Assembly (NCBI GenBank): GCA_963840785.1
Contig: CAWJAF010000010.1
Span: 1 to 64,000 of the forward strand
Reading direction: 5' to 3'
Source of the DNA: JALYOK01 sp963840785
GTDB taxonomy: Bacteria > Pseudomonadota > Gammaproteobacteria > Burkholderiales > JALYOK01
DNA length: 64,000 nucleotides
Part shown: positions 1-11,631 of the stretch, piece by piece
Numbering within the stretch: the stretch's first letter is position 1
How the letters are laid out: every line of letters begins with the position of its first letter
The notes under the pieces: generated by a model
What the model saw: the letters and a program-made list of their open reading frames with translations, nothing else
The model's database searches: none
Told to the model about the DNA's origin: nothing
Translations under genes and position numbers: made by a program

Positions 1-61
1 CTCACCCCGCCCGAAGTCAGCGCCTAGTTAGATTGCCCGGCGTCCATACATTGAGCACAAA

Positions 62-479
62 CTATCCCGGCACCACTACCCGTGGTATCAGTCCCATGCG
101 CCGAGACTTTCGCGCAAATTGTTTGTCGTCGAACGAGGCCATGCTGTCGCAATCTCGATAGCTTGCGTGATGCAAGGCATCGGCCAACTCCAGTCCGGCT
201 TGGCAATGGGAAAGCGCTTGCGCGATGCTTTTTCGATCTTCGATGGTGACTTGAGGCAAGGCCAAAAGGTGATTCATGACGCCGGAAATTTGTTCGGTCG
301 AAAATTTATAGTATCCGCGCATTACCCATTCAAGTTCGAGCAACACGGTCTTGCAAACCATCAGTGGCTTGCCTGATTCCATTAGCCGACGTGCGGCCTC
401 GCGCTGCTTTGCGGCTTCGCCATCGCTCCCGTCCTGAATGTAGTAGCGCGCCAAAACATTGAGTATCAAGCCCGATCAC
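62..479 (-). CDS. VapC-like PIN-domain toxin (one frameshift)
   Basis: Predicted PIN-domain ribonuclease, toxin half of a type II toxin-antitoxin pair. The body (LARYYIQD, then an acidic LELEWV segment and ELADALHH) has the spacing of PIN proteins. The best start is a GTG at 479-477 giving M-I-G-L-D-T, the classic PIN opening with the first catalytic Asp; one extra base near 458-463 then shifts the frame, and removing it joins IGLDT to NVLARYY. An in-frame internal ATG would lose the first catalytic Asp. The start overlaps the antitoxin stop (GTGA), so the two are translationally coupled. Family assignment is solid; RNA target cannot be told. The frameshift is probably a sequencing error, but a truly inactivated toxin is possible. 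Confidence 0.8.
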
Positions 480-731
480 TTGAGTCGTCTCGCCGCCGTT
501 TTGGTAAGCAATGCCGCCGGATCAAAATCAACCGGGACGGGAGCACGCTTGCTCCTAAGCATGCCGAAGCCGCTTGAGGTAAAGGTCCGCCGGCGTACTG
601 ACGACGCGCATTTCCGCATGATCTCCCACCAACACAAATTCCACCTTGCTGCCCTGACGGAGTCCCAGTTGCTGCCGTAGCGGTTTCGGAATAGTGACTT
701 GGCCCTTGCTTGTAACGGATGTCGTGTCCAT
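476..731 (-). CDS. AbrB/MazE-type antitoxin (one frameshift)
   Basis: SpoVT-AbrB-fold antitoxin that would bind the operon promoter and neutralise the adjacent PIN toxin. It starts MDTTSVTSKGQVTIPK, the hallmark swapped-hairpin DNA-binding motif, with ATG at 731-729. The reading frame stops early at 555, but in the neighbouring frame the sequence continues with GFGMLRSKRAP, a Pro/Asp linker and AARRLK and ends at 476-478, exactly at the toxin GTG. So one indel around 565-575 separates the DNA-binding half from the toxin-binding tail. Corrected length is about 84 residues, normal for the family. Confidence 0.82.
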
Positions 732-898
732 GGTTGGTCTCTTGGTAATACCTAGTAAGAATAACACGAGTTCGAGACAGCGAGAATGGAACGTATGAGG
801 ATTTTTGCATTGCGAATTGCACCGGTAGTCGTTTTTCTTGTCTGCCGGATTCGACGAAAGCGTGCAAATGTCATAATGCGCGCTCAATAGGAGAAAAA

Positions 899-1763
899 AT
901 GACCGACTTCGAAAAAAACATTCGCCCGCGCCGTAGTTTGTTATTCGTTCCGGCGCTGCGCCCGGATCGTTTCACCAAAGCACTGGAATCGGGCGCGGAT
1001 ATTGTTTGCACGGACATGGAAGATGCGACGCCGCGCGATCGTAAGGATGAAGGGCGTTCGCTGGCGTTGCCCTTGTTCAAAAATATTACGCATCCGCACA
1101 TTGAATGGATGGTGCGCATTAATAGTTTGTCGACGGCGGATGGTTTGAAAGATTTGACGGCGATTATCGAAAGCAATGCGCCGCCGCCGTCGATCATGGT
1201 GCCGAAGGTGCGCTCGGCGGAGGAGAGTTCAGTTACTTGATGAATTGTTGATCGGCCGCGCCAGCTCGATTCGCTATTGCGTCATCATCGAGACCAATCA
1301 AGGTTTGGAGCGGGTGATGGACATCGCGCGCGCGTCGCCGCGTATCGATTCAATGATCATGGGCGGCGTCGATATGTCGGCGGATTTACGCTGCGCGAAA
1401 GAGTGGGAGCCGTTGCTTTACGCGCGCTCGCGCATCGTGCATGCGGCGTCGAGCGCGGGTATAGATTTGCTCGACGTTCCTTATCTTAATTTGGAAGACG
1501 AGGCTGGGTTGCGCGAGGAATCACAACGCTGCGCTAATCTCGGCTGCACCGGGAAAGCATCGATTCATCCGAAGCAAATCGCAATCATTAATGAGGCGTT
1601 TTCGCCGAGCGCTGCCGTGATTGAGAAGGCAAAGAAAGTGTGTGCGGCATTTGAGAATGAGAAGTCTGGACTCGTTGTGATCGATGGTGAGTTGATCGAG
1701 TTGCCGGTGGTGCGAACGTCTTATCGGATTTTGGCGATTGCCGAGAGGCTTGCGCAGCGGTAA
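899..1763 (+). CDS. CitE-like CoA ester lyase (one frameshift)
   Basis: Member of the HpcH/HpaI aldolase / citrate lyase beta family (CitE-like, TIM barrel), which cleaves or hydrolyses acyl-CoA esters such as malyl-CoA or citramalyl-CoA in the cytosol. N-terminal RRSLLFVPALRPDRF is the phosphate-binding opening; DMEDA supplies metal/substrate acids; VIIET and the GGVDMSADL segment give the Mg-binding Glu and Asp; KASIHPKQI is the typical C-terminal CoA motif. ATAGGAG at 887-893 is a good ribosome site for the ATG at 899. The frame changes near 1220-1235, between PKVRSAEE and VQLLDELL. Corrected length is about 287 residues, normal. It stands alone, so the substrate cannot be inferred from context. 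Confidence 0.85.
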
Positions 1764-1767
1764 CGGG

Positions 1768-1803
1768 TTCGGTGGGTTACAGCCTGCGGCCAGACCCACC
1801 CTA
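1768..1803. repeat. GGTGGGT...ACCCACC hairpin repeat
   Basis: Inverted repeat with arms GGTGGGT (1771-1777) and ACCCACC (1794-1800) directly after the CitE-like gene. It resembles the short GTGGGTTA...ACCCACC intergenic hairpins scattered in many proteobacterial genomes and may act as a weak transcript end. Confidence 0.5.
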
Positions 1804-1901
1804 CACTTTTATTGAGGCATTGCCACGAGGCGCATCGAAAATGCCGCTTGGCGCGGCATGCTTGAAGAGCCGCTCTGGTAGCGCGTCTTCAGGCATATGC
1901 T

Positions 1902-2189
1902 CTATCGCTTTAGAAATATTCGTGGCGCGTAAACGATGATTGCCGTTAGGCTCATCAGCAACAACACGGGATAAATGAACAGCAAATCCATGCGAATGTT
2001 GCAATCGCCGCTACACAATATTCGCGCGTACATCATCCATTCGTACATGCCGTAAATCACCCAGAGTATCGCCGTTAAAAAAGCGAAGCGCGATTTTGTG
2101 ACGATGCCGATGACGAGAAATAGTGCGATCGGAAAAAGTATGAGCCATGGATAGCCGGCGAATATTCCCATCCATCTAAAAAGAATCAT
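1902..2189 (-). CDS. small integral membrane protein, unknown function
   Basis: A 95-residue very hydrophobic protein with three likely membrane segments (about residues 8-28, 33-50 and 68-86). The loop between segments two and three has EWMMYARILCSGDCNIRMD, with two Cys three residues apart; this Cys-containing pattern looks like a small uncharacterised membrane family rather than random hydrophobic reading. ATG start at 2189. It follows the exopolysaccharide operon on the same strand by about 80 bases and could be its last gene, but nothing ties it to polymer export. Function unknown. Confidence 0.55.
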   Translation of the reverse strand: MILFRWMGIFAGYPWLILFPIALFLVIGIVTKSRFAFLTAILWVIYGMYEWMMYARILCSGDCNIRMDLLFIYPVLLLMSLTAIIVYAPRIFLKR

Positions 2190-2270
2190 GCCTTTTTCCT
2201 ATTGACGGTTGTCGTTGCGAGCTGTCTGTATCGGCTGCGCCGACACGAACAGATCGCTATGTCCAACGAT

Positions 2271-4274
2271 TTAATAGTCGAACCAATGCGTAAAGTTTAG
2301 CCCCGCAAAGTTGCGATAGTAACCGCCACCTTCGCTACTTGAAACGCGCGAACTGGTGCGGCCGATGGAGAACCGAAATTCACTTTGCGAGGTGATGTGA
2401 TAGGCATAGTTCAGTTCTGCCGAGGAGATCACACCGTTGCTCGACTCGCCATCGAAGGGTGTCTCGCGCACGCCGCCCACCGCCAGTTTCGCCCAAAGCG
2501 ACCAAGCGTCTTGGTCGTACGCAATCGCGCCAAATAGTTTTGCCTCGGCATAATTCTTTGGATTGTAATAGCCGCGCCCCGCTTCGCGAAAGGTGATTGA
2601 GCCGACGTTTGGCAAACCGGGCTCTCCGGCAATAGAAAGATTCTCGAAGCGCAATGTGACATCGCGAAACGCTTGTTTGCTATCGCGAAATCCCAGGCCT
2701 TCCAAACCAATTGATAATCGCGGCTTAAATTGTGCGACGTATTCTAATCGCCCGTTGAGACGCGTGCGGCGATTGCCGTCGTCGAATTTTCCGAGGAACA
2801 AGCCGCCTCCGGCATTCCAGCGCGGTGTGAAAACGTGATCGACGCTGCCGCTCAAATAATTCAACTTCACGCGATTGTCGATGGAATCTAAATTCTCGAC
2901 GATGTCATTGCCCGCCTCAACATCGAAACGCCAGAAGTCCACCGGCGCCCATTTCGCGCCGACGCGCACCAAGCCACTGCGCCAACCATCGTAATCGCGC
3001 AGCCCAAGCGTCACGCGCGGCGTGATCAACCCGAAATCGGAATACGCGGATCCGAAGCGATCGCTATAGGTGAAGGAGAGTTGTTGGCCGGTGAGTTGGC
3101 CTGATTCGTTCCAATCGCCCGTGCGAAAACTATTACTTTGCTGTCCGGCATCGACCGGCACATGTAGACTCTTGCCGTCGGGAATGTCGACATTCAAAAC
3201 GCGCGTGTCGTCGGTGACGCGCGCGGCGCTGGCGTTCGCGCTGTTCAATTTAAGATTGTTGATATCGCTTCCCGATAACGTAATCTCCCGCGCCTTGCGC
3301 TTGCCTTTCAATGCCGCGCGACTGTAGCTAACTTCGATCGCTGCGGTTTCCCCGATGGGAACCTTACCGCTCACTTGGGCGCGGGTAATTTTAAGATCAT
3401 CCTTATCCTTCGAATAGGCCACGCCAGCAGTTACCACCGGTTTAGTATTGCGCAAGATCTTGTTACGCAAATTTTCCGCGTCGTCGGTGTTGATCGTATC
3501 AACAATACTTAACGCCTCTTGTTCCATGCCGGCCCAATAATGCGCGGTCGCACGCTGGACTTGTATGCCTTTGTCTTTAGGAAAATCCTGCGCGAGTTGG
3601 TCGTAGGCGCGAATCGCTTCTTGGTGGCGGCCGGAAAAATTCAGCGTCCGAGCAAGGCCCACTCGGGCATCCATATCGTTCGGGCGACCTTGCAAAACAG
3701 CGCGAAAAAGCCGCTCGGCGTCGGAGAATTGATCCGTGCGTAGCATGGCCCATGCCTTACCGCGCTGAGCGGCCTCGTCGGCGGCGTTTTTGGCGAGTAA
3801 GCCATCGTAGAGCGCAATGGCTTGATCGTAGCGCTTGCTGCTTTGCAGGCCTTCGGCGAGGCCCAGCATCGCATCGCGATCCGCCGGTTTACGCGTGAGG
3901 ATTTCTTGGTAAAGCGCAATCGCCGCGTCAGGATTGTTCGACCACAATAGCTGCGCTGCGAGTGACGGCAATACATCATTGCGGCGACCCGGGAATTGAT
4001 TGATTACGCGCTGGTACAGTTCGGCAGACTCTTTATTGCGATCGGCCCAACCATAGACCCGCGCGGCTTCGATCATCAGATCGCTATCGTCGGGCTTTGC
4101 CTTTACTAGACGTTGATAGAATTTGATCGCGTCAGAATAATTTCGCTTCTCCACCAATTGGCGCGCGGTCGCCAGCGCGTAGCGGCCGGTCGTGATCACC
4201 GATTCATCGGCATACATGGGTAGTGCCAGCGTGCCCAGCAATATTACGATTAAAAACTTGTGGCGCGCAATCAT
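2271..4274 (-). CDS. PgaA-like TPR/outer-membrane exopolysaccharide export porin
   Basis: Predicted outer-membrane secretin-like porin for a surface polysaccharide. It begins with a signal peptide (LIVILLGTLALPMYA), then about 250 residues of TPR repeats (Y-x-x-A-I-x-x-Y-x-x-x-L pattern, repeated about six times) and a C-terminal beta-barrel of about 380 residues ending in the aromatic HWFDY, as expected for BAM-assembled barrels. This is the PgaA/HmsH layout, somewhat shorter (667 residues) than E. coli PgaA. I chose the ATG at 4274 because it overlaps the stop of the upstream synthase (ATGA); the longer frame would overlap it by 46 bases. Polymer identity is inferred only from the neighbours. 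Confidence 0.8.
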   Translation of the reverse strand: MIARHKFLIVILLGTLALPMYADESVITTGRYALATARQLVEKRNYSDAIKFYQRLVKAKPDDSDLMIEAARVYGWADRNKESAELYQRVINQFPGRRNDVLPSLAAQLLWSNNPDAAIALYQEILTRKPADRDAMLGLAEGLQSSKRYDQAIALYDGLLAKNAADEAAQRGKAWAMLRTDQFSDAERLFRAVLQGRPNDMDARVGLARTLNFSGRHQEAIRAYDQLAQDFPKDKGIQVQRATAHYWAGMEQEALSIVDTINTDDAENLRNKILRNTKPVVTAGVAYSKDKDDLKITRAQVSGKVPIGETAAIEVSYSRAALKGKRKAREITLSGSDINNLKLNSANASAARVTDDTRVLNVDIPDGKSLHVPVDAGQQSNSFRTGDWNESGQLTGQQLSFTYSDRFGSAYSDFGLITPRVTLGLRDYDGWRSGLVRVGAKWAPVDFWRFDVEAGNDIVENLDSIDNRVKLNYLSGSVDHVFTPRWNAGGGLFLGKFDDGNRRTRLNGRLEYVAQFKPRLSIGLEGLGFRDSKQAFRDVTLRFENLSIAGEPGLPNVGSITFREAGRGYYNPKNYAEAKLFGAIAYDQDAWSLWAKLAVGGVRETPFDGESSNGVISSAELNYAYHITSQSEFRFSIGRTSSRVSSSEGGGYYRNFAGLNFTHWFDY

Positions 4275-5563
4275 GCTGCCGCCTTTGCGCTTTTGACATC
4301 GCGCGGCGTCGACCACCTAACTGGACTAGCACGTGGCGTCCAAAATAAACGTGGCAACGCAATCACGCTGCAAATTGAAGTGAACATCCAATAGGCGATG
4401 GGATAGTAAATCGCATAGGGGTAATAATTCAAAATTTCGCGATCATAGCGACGTTCCATCCACGCACCGACAAATAATTGTATGAGGCACATCGTCGCAA
4501 TGACCATTCCCCAAAGATTGGGAATGGGCGACGCGCCAATCGGCGGATAGCCTAAGGAATACGATAATATCCAAATTGTTGTTAGGCTCACGAAACACAA
4601 CGCCCAGAGCACCGATAACGACGATTCAATAAAAATCGGCCACATGCGGCGCATTTTCCAAGTCGCAATGACACCACGGTGGCGTCGCAACACCATCAAC
4701 AGACCGCGGGCCCAGCGCAAGCGTTGTTTGAACAAGCCCTTTAGCGTAGTCGGCACGTTCATCCAAACAATGGCATTCGGTTCGTAACGCACGTCCCAAT
4801 AATTTTTCTGCAATTTCCAAGTGAGGTCGATGTCTTCTGTCTGCATATCGGGGCTAAACAGACCGGCGTCAATCAACGCTGTTTTGCGGAATGCCGCGAC
4901 AACGCCGGAGACTGTAATGACGCGCCCCCATACACGCTGCGCGCGGCGCAACAAACTGACGATGGAGGTAAACTCGATTAACTGCAGGCGAGCAAGAAAT
5001 GTCTCGACATTTTTTACGCGCGGATTGCCGGCAACGGCGGCAACTCGCCCACTCTTGAAATGACCCACCATATGGCGTAGCGCTGAAGGTTCTAATTCGG
5101 CATCGGCGTCGATGATGAGCACGATCTCACCGTTCAAACACGGTATAGCGTCGTTTAACGCCAACGCTTTGCCTTCATTCGTTGCTTTATTGACGATGCG
5201 AACCATGCCGGCCGTAACGAAATTTTCGATCACTGCCCGCGTGTCGTCGGTGGAACCGTCGTTCACAACGACAACTTCAAAATTCGGGTAGTCCAAACTG
5301 CACGCCGCGTGAACCGCATCGCCAATGACGTCGGCTTCGTTATAAACGGGGATCACGACGGAGACGAAAGGTTGGAAGGTGTCGGGCGACCTTTCGGCTT
5401 CATCAGACGGCGCTTCGATCTCGGGTTCCCAACGCGAGCGATAAAAAAATGAGGTCGTGATCCACACCAAGCTCATGATGATCGGGTAGGCCGCGAAGAA
5501 AAATAGCGCCACGCGATACAGGAGATTATTCTGAATTGCAACGATTAAGCTTAGCGCGTCCAT
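4271..5563 (-). CDS. PgaC/IcaA-like family 2 glycosyltransferase (polysaccharide synthase)
   Basis: Processive inverting GT2 synthase in the inner membrane, of the poly-beta-1,6-N-acetylglucosamine synthase type. N-terminal membrane segment at about 16-40; nucleotide-binding VVNDGST (D102); DxD as IDADA (152-154); catalytic base in TEDID (E243-D244); QRLRW (280-284), the processivity motif; then three to four C-terminal membrane segments. The 430-residue length fits PgaC/HmsR. It lies between a PgaD-like subunit upstream (3-base gap) and the PgaA-like porin downstream (ATGA overlap), so the three are one translational unit. Hyaluronan- or cellulose-type relatives share these motifs, so the PNAG assignment relies on the PgaD partner. 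Confidence 0.85.
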   Translation of the reverse strand: MDALSLIVAIQNNLLYRVALFFFAAYPIIMSLVWITTSFFYRSRWEPEIEAPSDEAERSPDTFQPFVSVVIPVYNEADVIGDAVHAACSLDYPNFEVVVVNDGSTDDTRAVIENFVTAGMVRIVNKATNEGKALALNDAIPCLNGEIVLIIDADAELEPSALRHMVGHFKSGRVAAVAGNPRVKNVETFLARLQLIEFTSIVSLLRRAQRVWGRVITVSGVVAAFRKTALIDAGLFSPDMQTEDIDLTWKLQKNYWDVRYEPNAIVWMNVPTTLKGLFKQRLRWARGLLMVLRRHRGVIATWKMRRMWPIFIESSLSVLWALCFVSLTTIWILSYSLGYPPIGASPIPNLWGMVIATMCLIQLFVGAWMERRYDREILNYYPYAIYYPIAYWMFTSICSVIALPRLFWTPRASPVRWSTPRDVKSAKAAA

Positions 5564-5566
5564 GCG

Positions 5567-5977
5567 TTAATCAGGCCGCCGTGCACTAGCCTGGCTTATG
5601 CGTCGAAACGGCTTGTAGAGTTTGGCGGTCTCGGCGGGAATAACGTCTACGTGGCGAGTCCTTTTGAGCAATGGAAATTCCGCGAAAACGGAACGGCCTG
5701 ACCAGTCGTTATCGTAGTTTTCGGGAGGCGAATAACCGCGACCCCGCGCGCCCTTGCGCTGAAAAATCCATTTGTTATGCAGCACCCAAAACAAGGTAAT
5801 GAGCGGGCTGAGGAGTAAGCCAATGAGGATGAGCAGGGCTGCCTGCTTCGCAGTCTCCAAATCGCGCCCCAATACCTTTGCCCAGAAATAGAAGAACAAA
5901 CCCCAACCGAATCCGACCAAAATGATGTGGCACAACATAACAAAAGTGGATTTGAGGCGAGGACGGCGATCAACCAT
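5567..5977 (-). CDS. PgaD-like synthase accessory subunit
   Basis: A 136-residue protein with two membrane segments (about 13-35 and 44-66), a short cytosolic LHNKWIFQRK motif after the second, and a Y-S-P-P-E-N-Y motif, matching the arrangement of PgaD (two helices, then LYNKLRFQ and Y-x-P-x-E-Y in the E. coli protein). PgaD stabilises and activates PgaC, in E. coli in response to cyclic-di-GMP. Same length as E. coli PgaD (137). First gene of the operon, ATG at 5977. Similarity is by pattern, so confidence is moderate. Confidence 0.68.
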   Translation of the reverse strand: MVDRRPRLKSTFVMLCHIILVGFGWGLFFYFWAKVLGRDLETAKQAALLILIGLLLSPLITLFWVLHNKWIFQRKGARGRGYSPPENYDNDWSGRSVFAEFPLLKRTRHVDVIPAETAKLYKPFRRISQASARRPD

Positions 5978-6500
5978 GATGCCGGTGAGCCAGGAAAATC
6001 AAAGTGCGAAAACAACAGGCCATGCTGAAAATCCCTACGGGCGGCGAGCCTTAAATCTTTCAAATTCAACCACCTGTAGTTATTTTCATATGGTGGTGCG
6101 GTATTTTATGTCTTGCAATCGGGAGTATAAGCCTGCGCTCACACGCGAGCAAGCGTTGAGTCGCGGCCGCACCGACTCGTCAAGCCTGTCGCCAAAAATA
6201 GCTTGATCATGCCAAGTTTCGAAGCCCTCGCGTCGGTACTGCAACGCCGTCACCCCAGCATTTGAACGGGGCAGCCATTTGATCTAGCCCAAAAGACATA
6301 GCCCACCTCGCTTGTGTTGTATCAGCATTTGAACGAGCGCCCGAGGGATAGCGCCGACGGCCAGCATCAATCGCCGACGCGCTGTCATTAAGACATAGGT
6401 CATTTGGGCAATATTTTTAATTCGTTGCGAGCCCTAACATTCTCACAAGTACCGCATTTTGAGTCGGCGCCCAACTTTTTAATAAACCTTGGAGCACATC
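5978..6500. other. 523-base non-coding stretch upstream of two divergent operons
   Basis: No convincing gene on either strand. It must hold the promoters for the pga-like operon (leftward) and the secreted protein/protease pair (rightward). I see a 13-base direct repeat CAGCATTTGAACG at 6256-6268 and 6323-6335 (67 bases apart), and ACCACC/GGTGGT arms at 6069-6074 and 6092-6097. No clear sigma-70 boxes. Confidence 0.5.
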
Positions 6501-7055
6501 ATGAGAATTTTAACGACAGTTTTTCGCCTATTCGCTATCGCAACTTTAGCTGCTGCGATAACGACCCCACCAGCATTCGCGCAACAAATTCAAGTCCCGT
6601 CACTGCAAGTGTGTAATGCGACGAAGCTGTCTTCCAACGCTTTCGTCATTATCGATACCCGGGCCGGCGCACCGTACACGGGTTTTTTCTCGTTGCGCGG
6701 CAGCCTTTCCTGTAACCCTGCGGCCGGAATTGTTTATCCGACCGGCGTATTAGGCATTTACGGCATCAGCATGAATGATTCAACCATCCAAGGCGATGTC
6801 GCTTTTACCACCTTCGAACAGGTAACTTCCGGTGGCAAATACACGCCCACAATGTGGGTCAGCGGACGCTGCAAAGCCGCGAACGTGAAGGGTTGCCACT
6901 ATTGGTTGATGGCGGTCGATAACGTGCCCGGCCAAGTGGTTGGGCGGACTTATGACGTCATCAGTTTTTTGATTTTGGACGAGAACGGCAAGCGCGTCGC
7001 CTATGGTACGGGCAACGTTGTTGACGGGGATCTCAAAATCGGTGCGGCCAACTAG
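6501..7055 (+). CDS. secreted protein of unknown function, partner of the protease
   Basis: A 184-residue exported protein: Lys/Arg-poor start MRILTTVFR, hydrophobic core and an A-F-A cleavage site before QQIQVP. The mature part has four Cys (VCNAT, LSCNP, GRCKA, KGCHYW), which could form two disulfides, and reads as an all-beta domain. I recognise no family. The ATG at 6501 is chosen because GGAG at 6491-6494 is correctly spaced. It ends 38 bases before the subtilisin-like protease, which has its own strong ribosome site, so both are probably one operon; a role as inhibitor, chaperone or substrate of the protease is only a guess. Confidence 0.7.
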   Translation: MRILTTVFRLFAIATLAAAITTPPAFAQQIQVPSLQVCNATKLSSNAFVIIDTRAGAPYTGFFSLRGSLSCNPAAGIVYPTGVLGIYGISMNDSTIQGDVAFTTFEQVTSGGKYTPTMWVSGRCKAANVKGCHYWLMAVDNVPGQVVGRTYDVISFLILDENGKRVAYGTGNVVDGDLKIGAAN

Positions 7056-7093
7056 GCATTCGCGAACACAAAGTAATTGCAAGGAGATCAAGC

Positions 7094-9145
7094 ATGGATC
7101 GTTTTCACTTCCCTACACAAGAGCGCATCGCCATTGCCGCGATTTTGACCCTTTGTTTAATCTGCCTGAGTTTGCTGTCGCGTACAGCTCAAGCAGCGTT
7201 GCCAACGGTTGCAAATCTGGAGACATACCCGCGCTCCTCGCAAGTCGTTCAGATAAAACGTGGGCTCGAAGTCATTCAAGTTAGGCCGCTCAAAACAGTT
7301 CTCACTTTGTCGAAACGAAAGGCAGTTGCCGATCGCTTAATTGTCGTGTTTAAAAATAAACTCGTCGATGCCGATCAAAACTTGAGCCATCTGCGTGCCA
7401 CTACCCGCGGTGCGGGTAAAGCGTCACCGCTGATGAAAATCGGCCCAAAGGCGATCCTGGTCGATGTCACCGGTGCAAAATCGCTGGAAGACGCGGCACG
7501 TGCGTATAAGCTCGATCCTAACGTGCTACACGCCAGTCCCGATTGGATCATGTACGCCAGCGAGACACCGAACGATCCTTTCATCGGTAGCCAGGGCGGC
7601 CTCAACACCATTCAAGCGCCTGCCGCGTGGAACCGCACCCACGGCTCGACCGGTGTGGTGATCGCGGTGCTCGATACGGGCATCGACGAAACCCATCCGG
7701 ATCTGGCTGGCAAAGTAATCAACCGGCGCGACTTCACTGGCTCGTCGGTCGGCGCAGCCGATGTCGGCGGGCATGGCACCCACGTCGCCGGCATCGCAGC
7801 GGCATCCACCAATAACGCCGTGGGCGTTGCCGGTGTCGGCTACAACAGCCGTTTGCTCAACGTCAAAGTGCTCGACGATAGCGGAGAAGGCAGTATTTCG
7901 ATGTTGTTTGACGGCATCTACTGGGCGGCCGACCATGGCGCCCACGTCATCAACATGAGTTTAGGCTCAGACCAAGATTGCAGCACGTCGTGGTTGGAAG
8001 ATTTAACCGATACCGGCCGCAACGAATTGCGCGATTCGATCAACTATGCCTGGAGTCGCAATATCGTTCTCGTCGGCGCCGCTGGCAACAACGGTGTAAG
8101 CCGGCAGCAATGGCCCGCCGCTTGCCCGAATGTCGTTTCCGTTGCCAACACGACTATTGCCGACGTCAAAGCTACATCATCGAATTTCGGCACCTGGGTC
8201 GATGTCGCGGCACCGGGCTCGGGTATTTTTTCGACCGCCGTACCCGGCGCGAGCTCGTGCCAATCGGGTTTGACCGGGCAGTTCGCAAACTGTAGCGGCA
8301 CGTCCATGGCGTCACCGCATGTCGCAGGCATCGCTGCGTTAGTGCGCGCCAGTTGCGGATTTTCTTCCGGCACGGACATCGTCACGCGAATTACCAGCAC
8401 AGCCGATGCGATTGCCGGCACCGGTAGCAACTGGCAGTTTGGGCGAGTTAATGCCTTGCGAGCGGTCTGTTTTCCGGTGCCGAGTGGCGTTAATATTGGC
8501 AGCGTAACGGCGAGCACAATGCAACTGCGTTGGACCGACCGCACGCCGGGCGAAACACGTTTCGAGATCCTGCGACAGCCAATAGGCGGCACGGTTCTTA
8601 GCACGGCCAATCTGGCCGCCAAAAATGTTGGAACAGTCCAATTCGCCACGACAAAAATCGGCGTCATCGGCGGCATCGACCTTGGCGGTGTGTTGACCAC
8701 CGACGTTAACGGCACCGCATCGTCGATCGTCATTGTGCCAGCGAACTCGACCAGCTATACCCACACTGGACTAAGCGCGGGCGCAAGTATCGATTACCGC
8801 GTACGAGCCTGCGATGGATTGGGTTGTTCCGATTGGTCAAGCGTTGTGCACGGCCGCAGCGGCGCGAAATTGACCGTTTCGATCGGGGGTTCCGGCAAAG
8901 TCACCAGTACACCTGCGGGAATCAATTGCGGTATGGGCGCAAGTATTTGTAACGCGGTATACAGCCCCGGCACCGTAGTGAATTTGAAACCGACTCCCCA
9001 CGTCAATCTACTCAAGAACATTTTCTTTGAGTTCGATCATTGGGAAGGCACATGTGCCGGGCAAGATTACATCTGTAGCATTTCGATGACCGCTGCGAAA
9101 TCGGCCAGAGCGGTTTTCGTTCGCGATCCGGCCGGCGGACTCTAA
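7094..9145 (+). CDS. secreted subtilisin-like (S8) serine protease
   Basis: Extracellular or periplasmic S8 peptidase of 683 residues. Signal peptide (about 1-35), a propeptide region with DRLIVVFKNKL (Inhibitor I9-like), catalytic Asp194 in VLDTGID, His227 in GHGTH, oxyanion Asn in AAGNNG, and Ser404 in GTSMASPH. After the catalytic domain comes a fibronectin type III-like region (about 460-590) and a C-terminal bacterial repeat module (about 595-680) with six Cys-rich turns ending in ARAVF, a module usually found on surface or secreted proteins. AAGGAG at 7081-7086 sets the start. Intact reading frame. Substrate unknown. Confidence 0.92.
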   Translation: MDRFHFPTQERIAIAAILTLCLICLSLLSRTAQAALPTVANLETYPRSSQVVQIKRGLEVIQVRPLKTVLTLSKRKAVADRLIVVFKNKLVDADQNLSHLRATTRGAGKASPLMKIGPKAILVDVTGAKSLEDAARAYKLDPNVLHASPDWIMYASETPNDPFIGSQGGLNTIQAPAAWNRTHGSTGVVIAVLDTGIDETHPDLAGKVINRRDFTGSSVGAADVGGHGTHVAGIAAASTNNAVGVAGVGYNSRLLNVKVLDDSGEGSISMLFDGIYWAADHGAHVINMSLGSDQDCSTSWLEDLTDTGRNELRDSINYAWSRNIVLVGAAGNNGVSRQQWPAACPNVVSVANTTIADVKATSSNFGTWVDVAAPGSGIFSTAVPGASSCQSGLTGQFANCSGTSMASPHVAGIAALVRASCGFSSGTDIVTRITSTADAIAGTGSNWQFGRVNALRAVCFPVPSGVNIGSVTASTMQLRWTDRTPGETRFEILRQPIGGTVLSTANLAAKNVGTVQFATTKIGVIGGIDLGGVLTTDVNGTASSIVIVPANSTSYTHTGLSAGASIDYRVRACDGLGCSDWSSVVHGRSGAKLTVSIGGSGKVTSTPAGINCGMGASICNAVYSPGTVVNLKPTPHVNLLKNIFFEFDHWEGTCAGQDYICSISMTAAKSARAVFVRDPAGGL

Positions 9146-9270
9146 GTCGTTTTCAGCTTAGCTGGATTCCCGCTTTCCCGCAAAAGCCGCGACCCTCACG
9201 GGTAAAGTTCGCCAATTGCTCCGGCAATTGGCCTGTGGGTCGGTGTAATTCAACATTGCGCCCCCGTCAG

Positions 9271-9300
9271 CACAGCCCCGCCATTTCGGGGCTGTGTCTT
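9271..9300 (+). terminator. hairpin terminator between protease and katG
   Basis: Perfect ten-base stem CACAGCCCCG / CGGGGCTGTG (9271-9280, 9287-9296) with a six-base loop, followed by TCTT. It sits between two convergent genes and probably ends the protease transcript. A weaker stem GCCAATTG/CAATTGGC lies at about 9211-9232. Confidence 0.7.
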
Positions 9301-9328
9301 ACGGAACTCCTAAAACACTTTTACTAAA

Positions 9329-11534
<2,206 letters not shown>

Positions 11535-11631
11535 AGTTCTCTTTCCTTTTAAGAAATCGAAATGAATTGGAAAACCGACAATCGAATACTACGCAGTGGC
11601 TTTGATGCTATCCAATACTTTGTTATGATCC

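Noticed and set aside
1801..2004. 67-codon minus-strand frame before the small membrane protein
   Set aside because: Overlaps the membrane protein's C-terminus in another frame and shows no domain or ribosome site.
6241..6380. Possible CRISPR-like array because CAGCATTTGAACG repeats
   Set aside because: Only two copies, no third unit, unequal surroundings; a simple direct repeat.
8044..8733. 229-codon antisense frame in the protease gene
   Set aside because: The opposite strand encodes the catalytic Ser motif of subtilase; this frame is a composition artefact.
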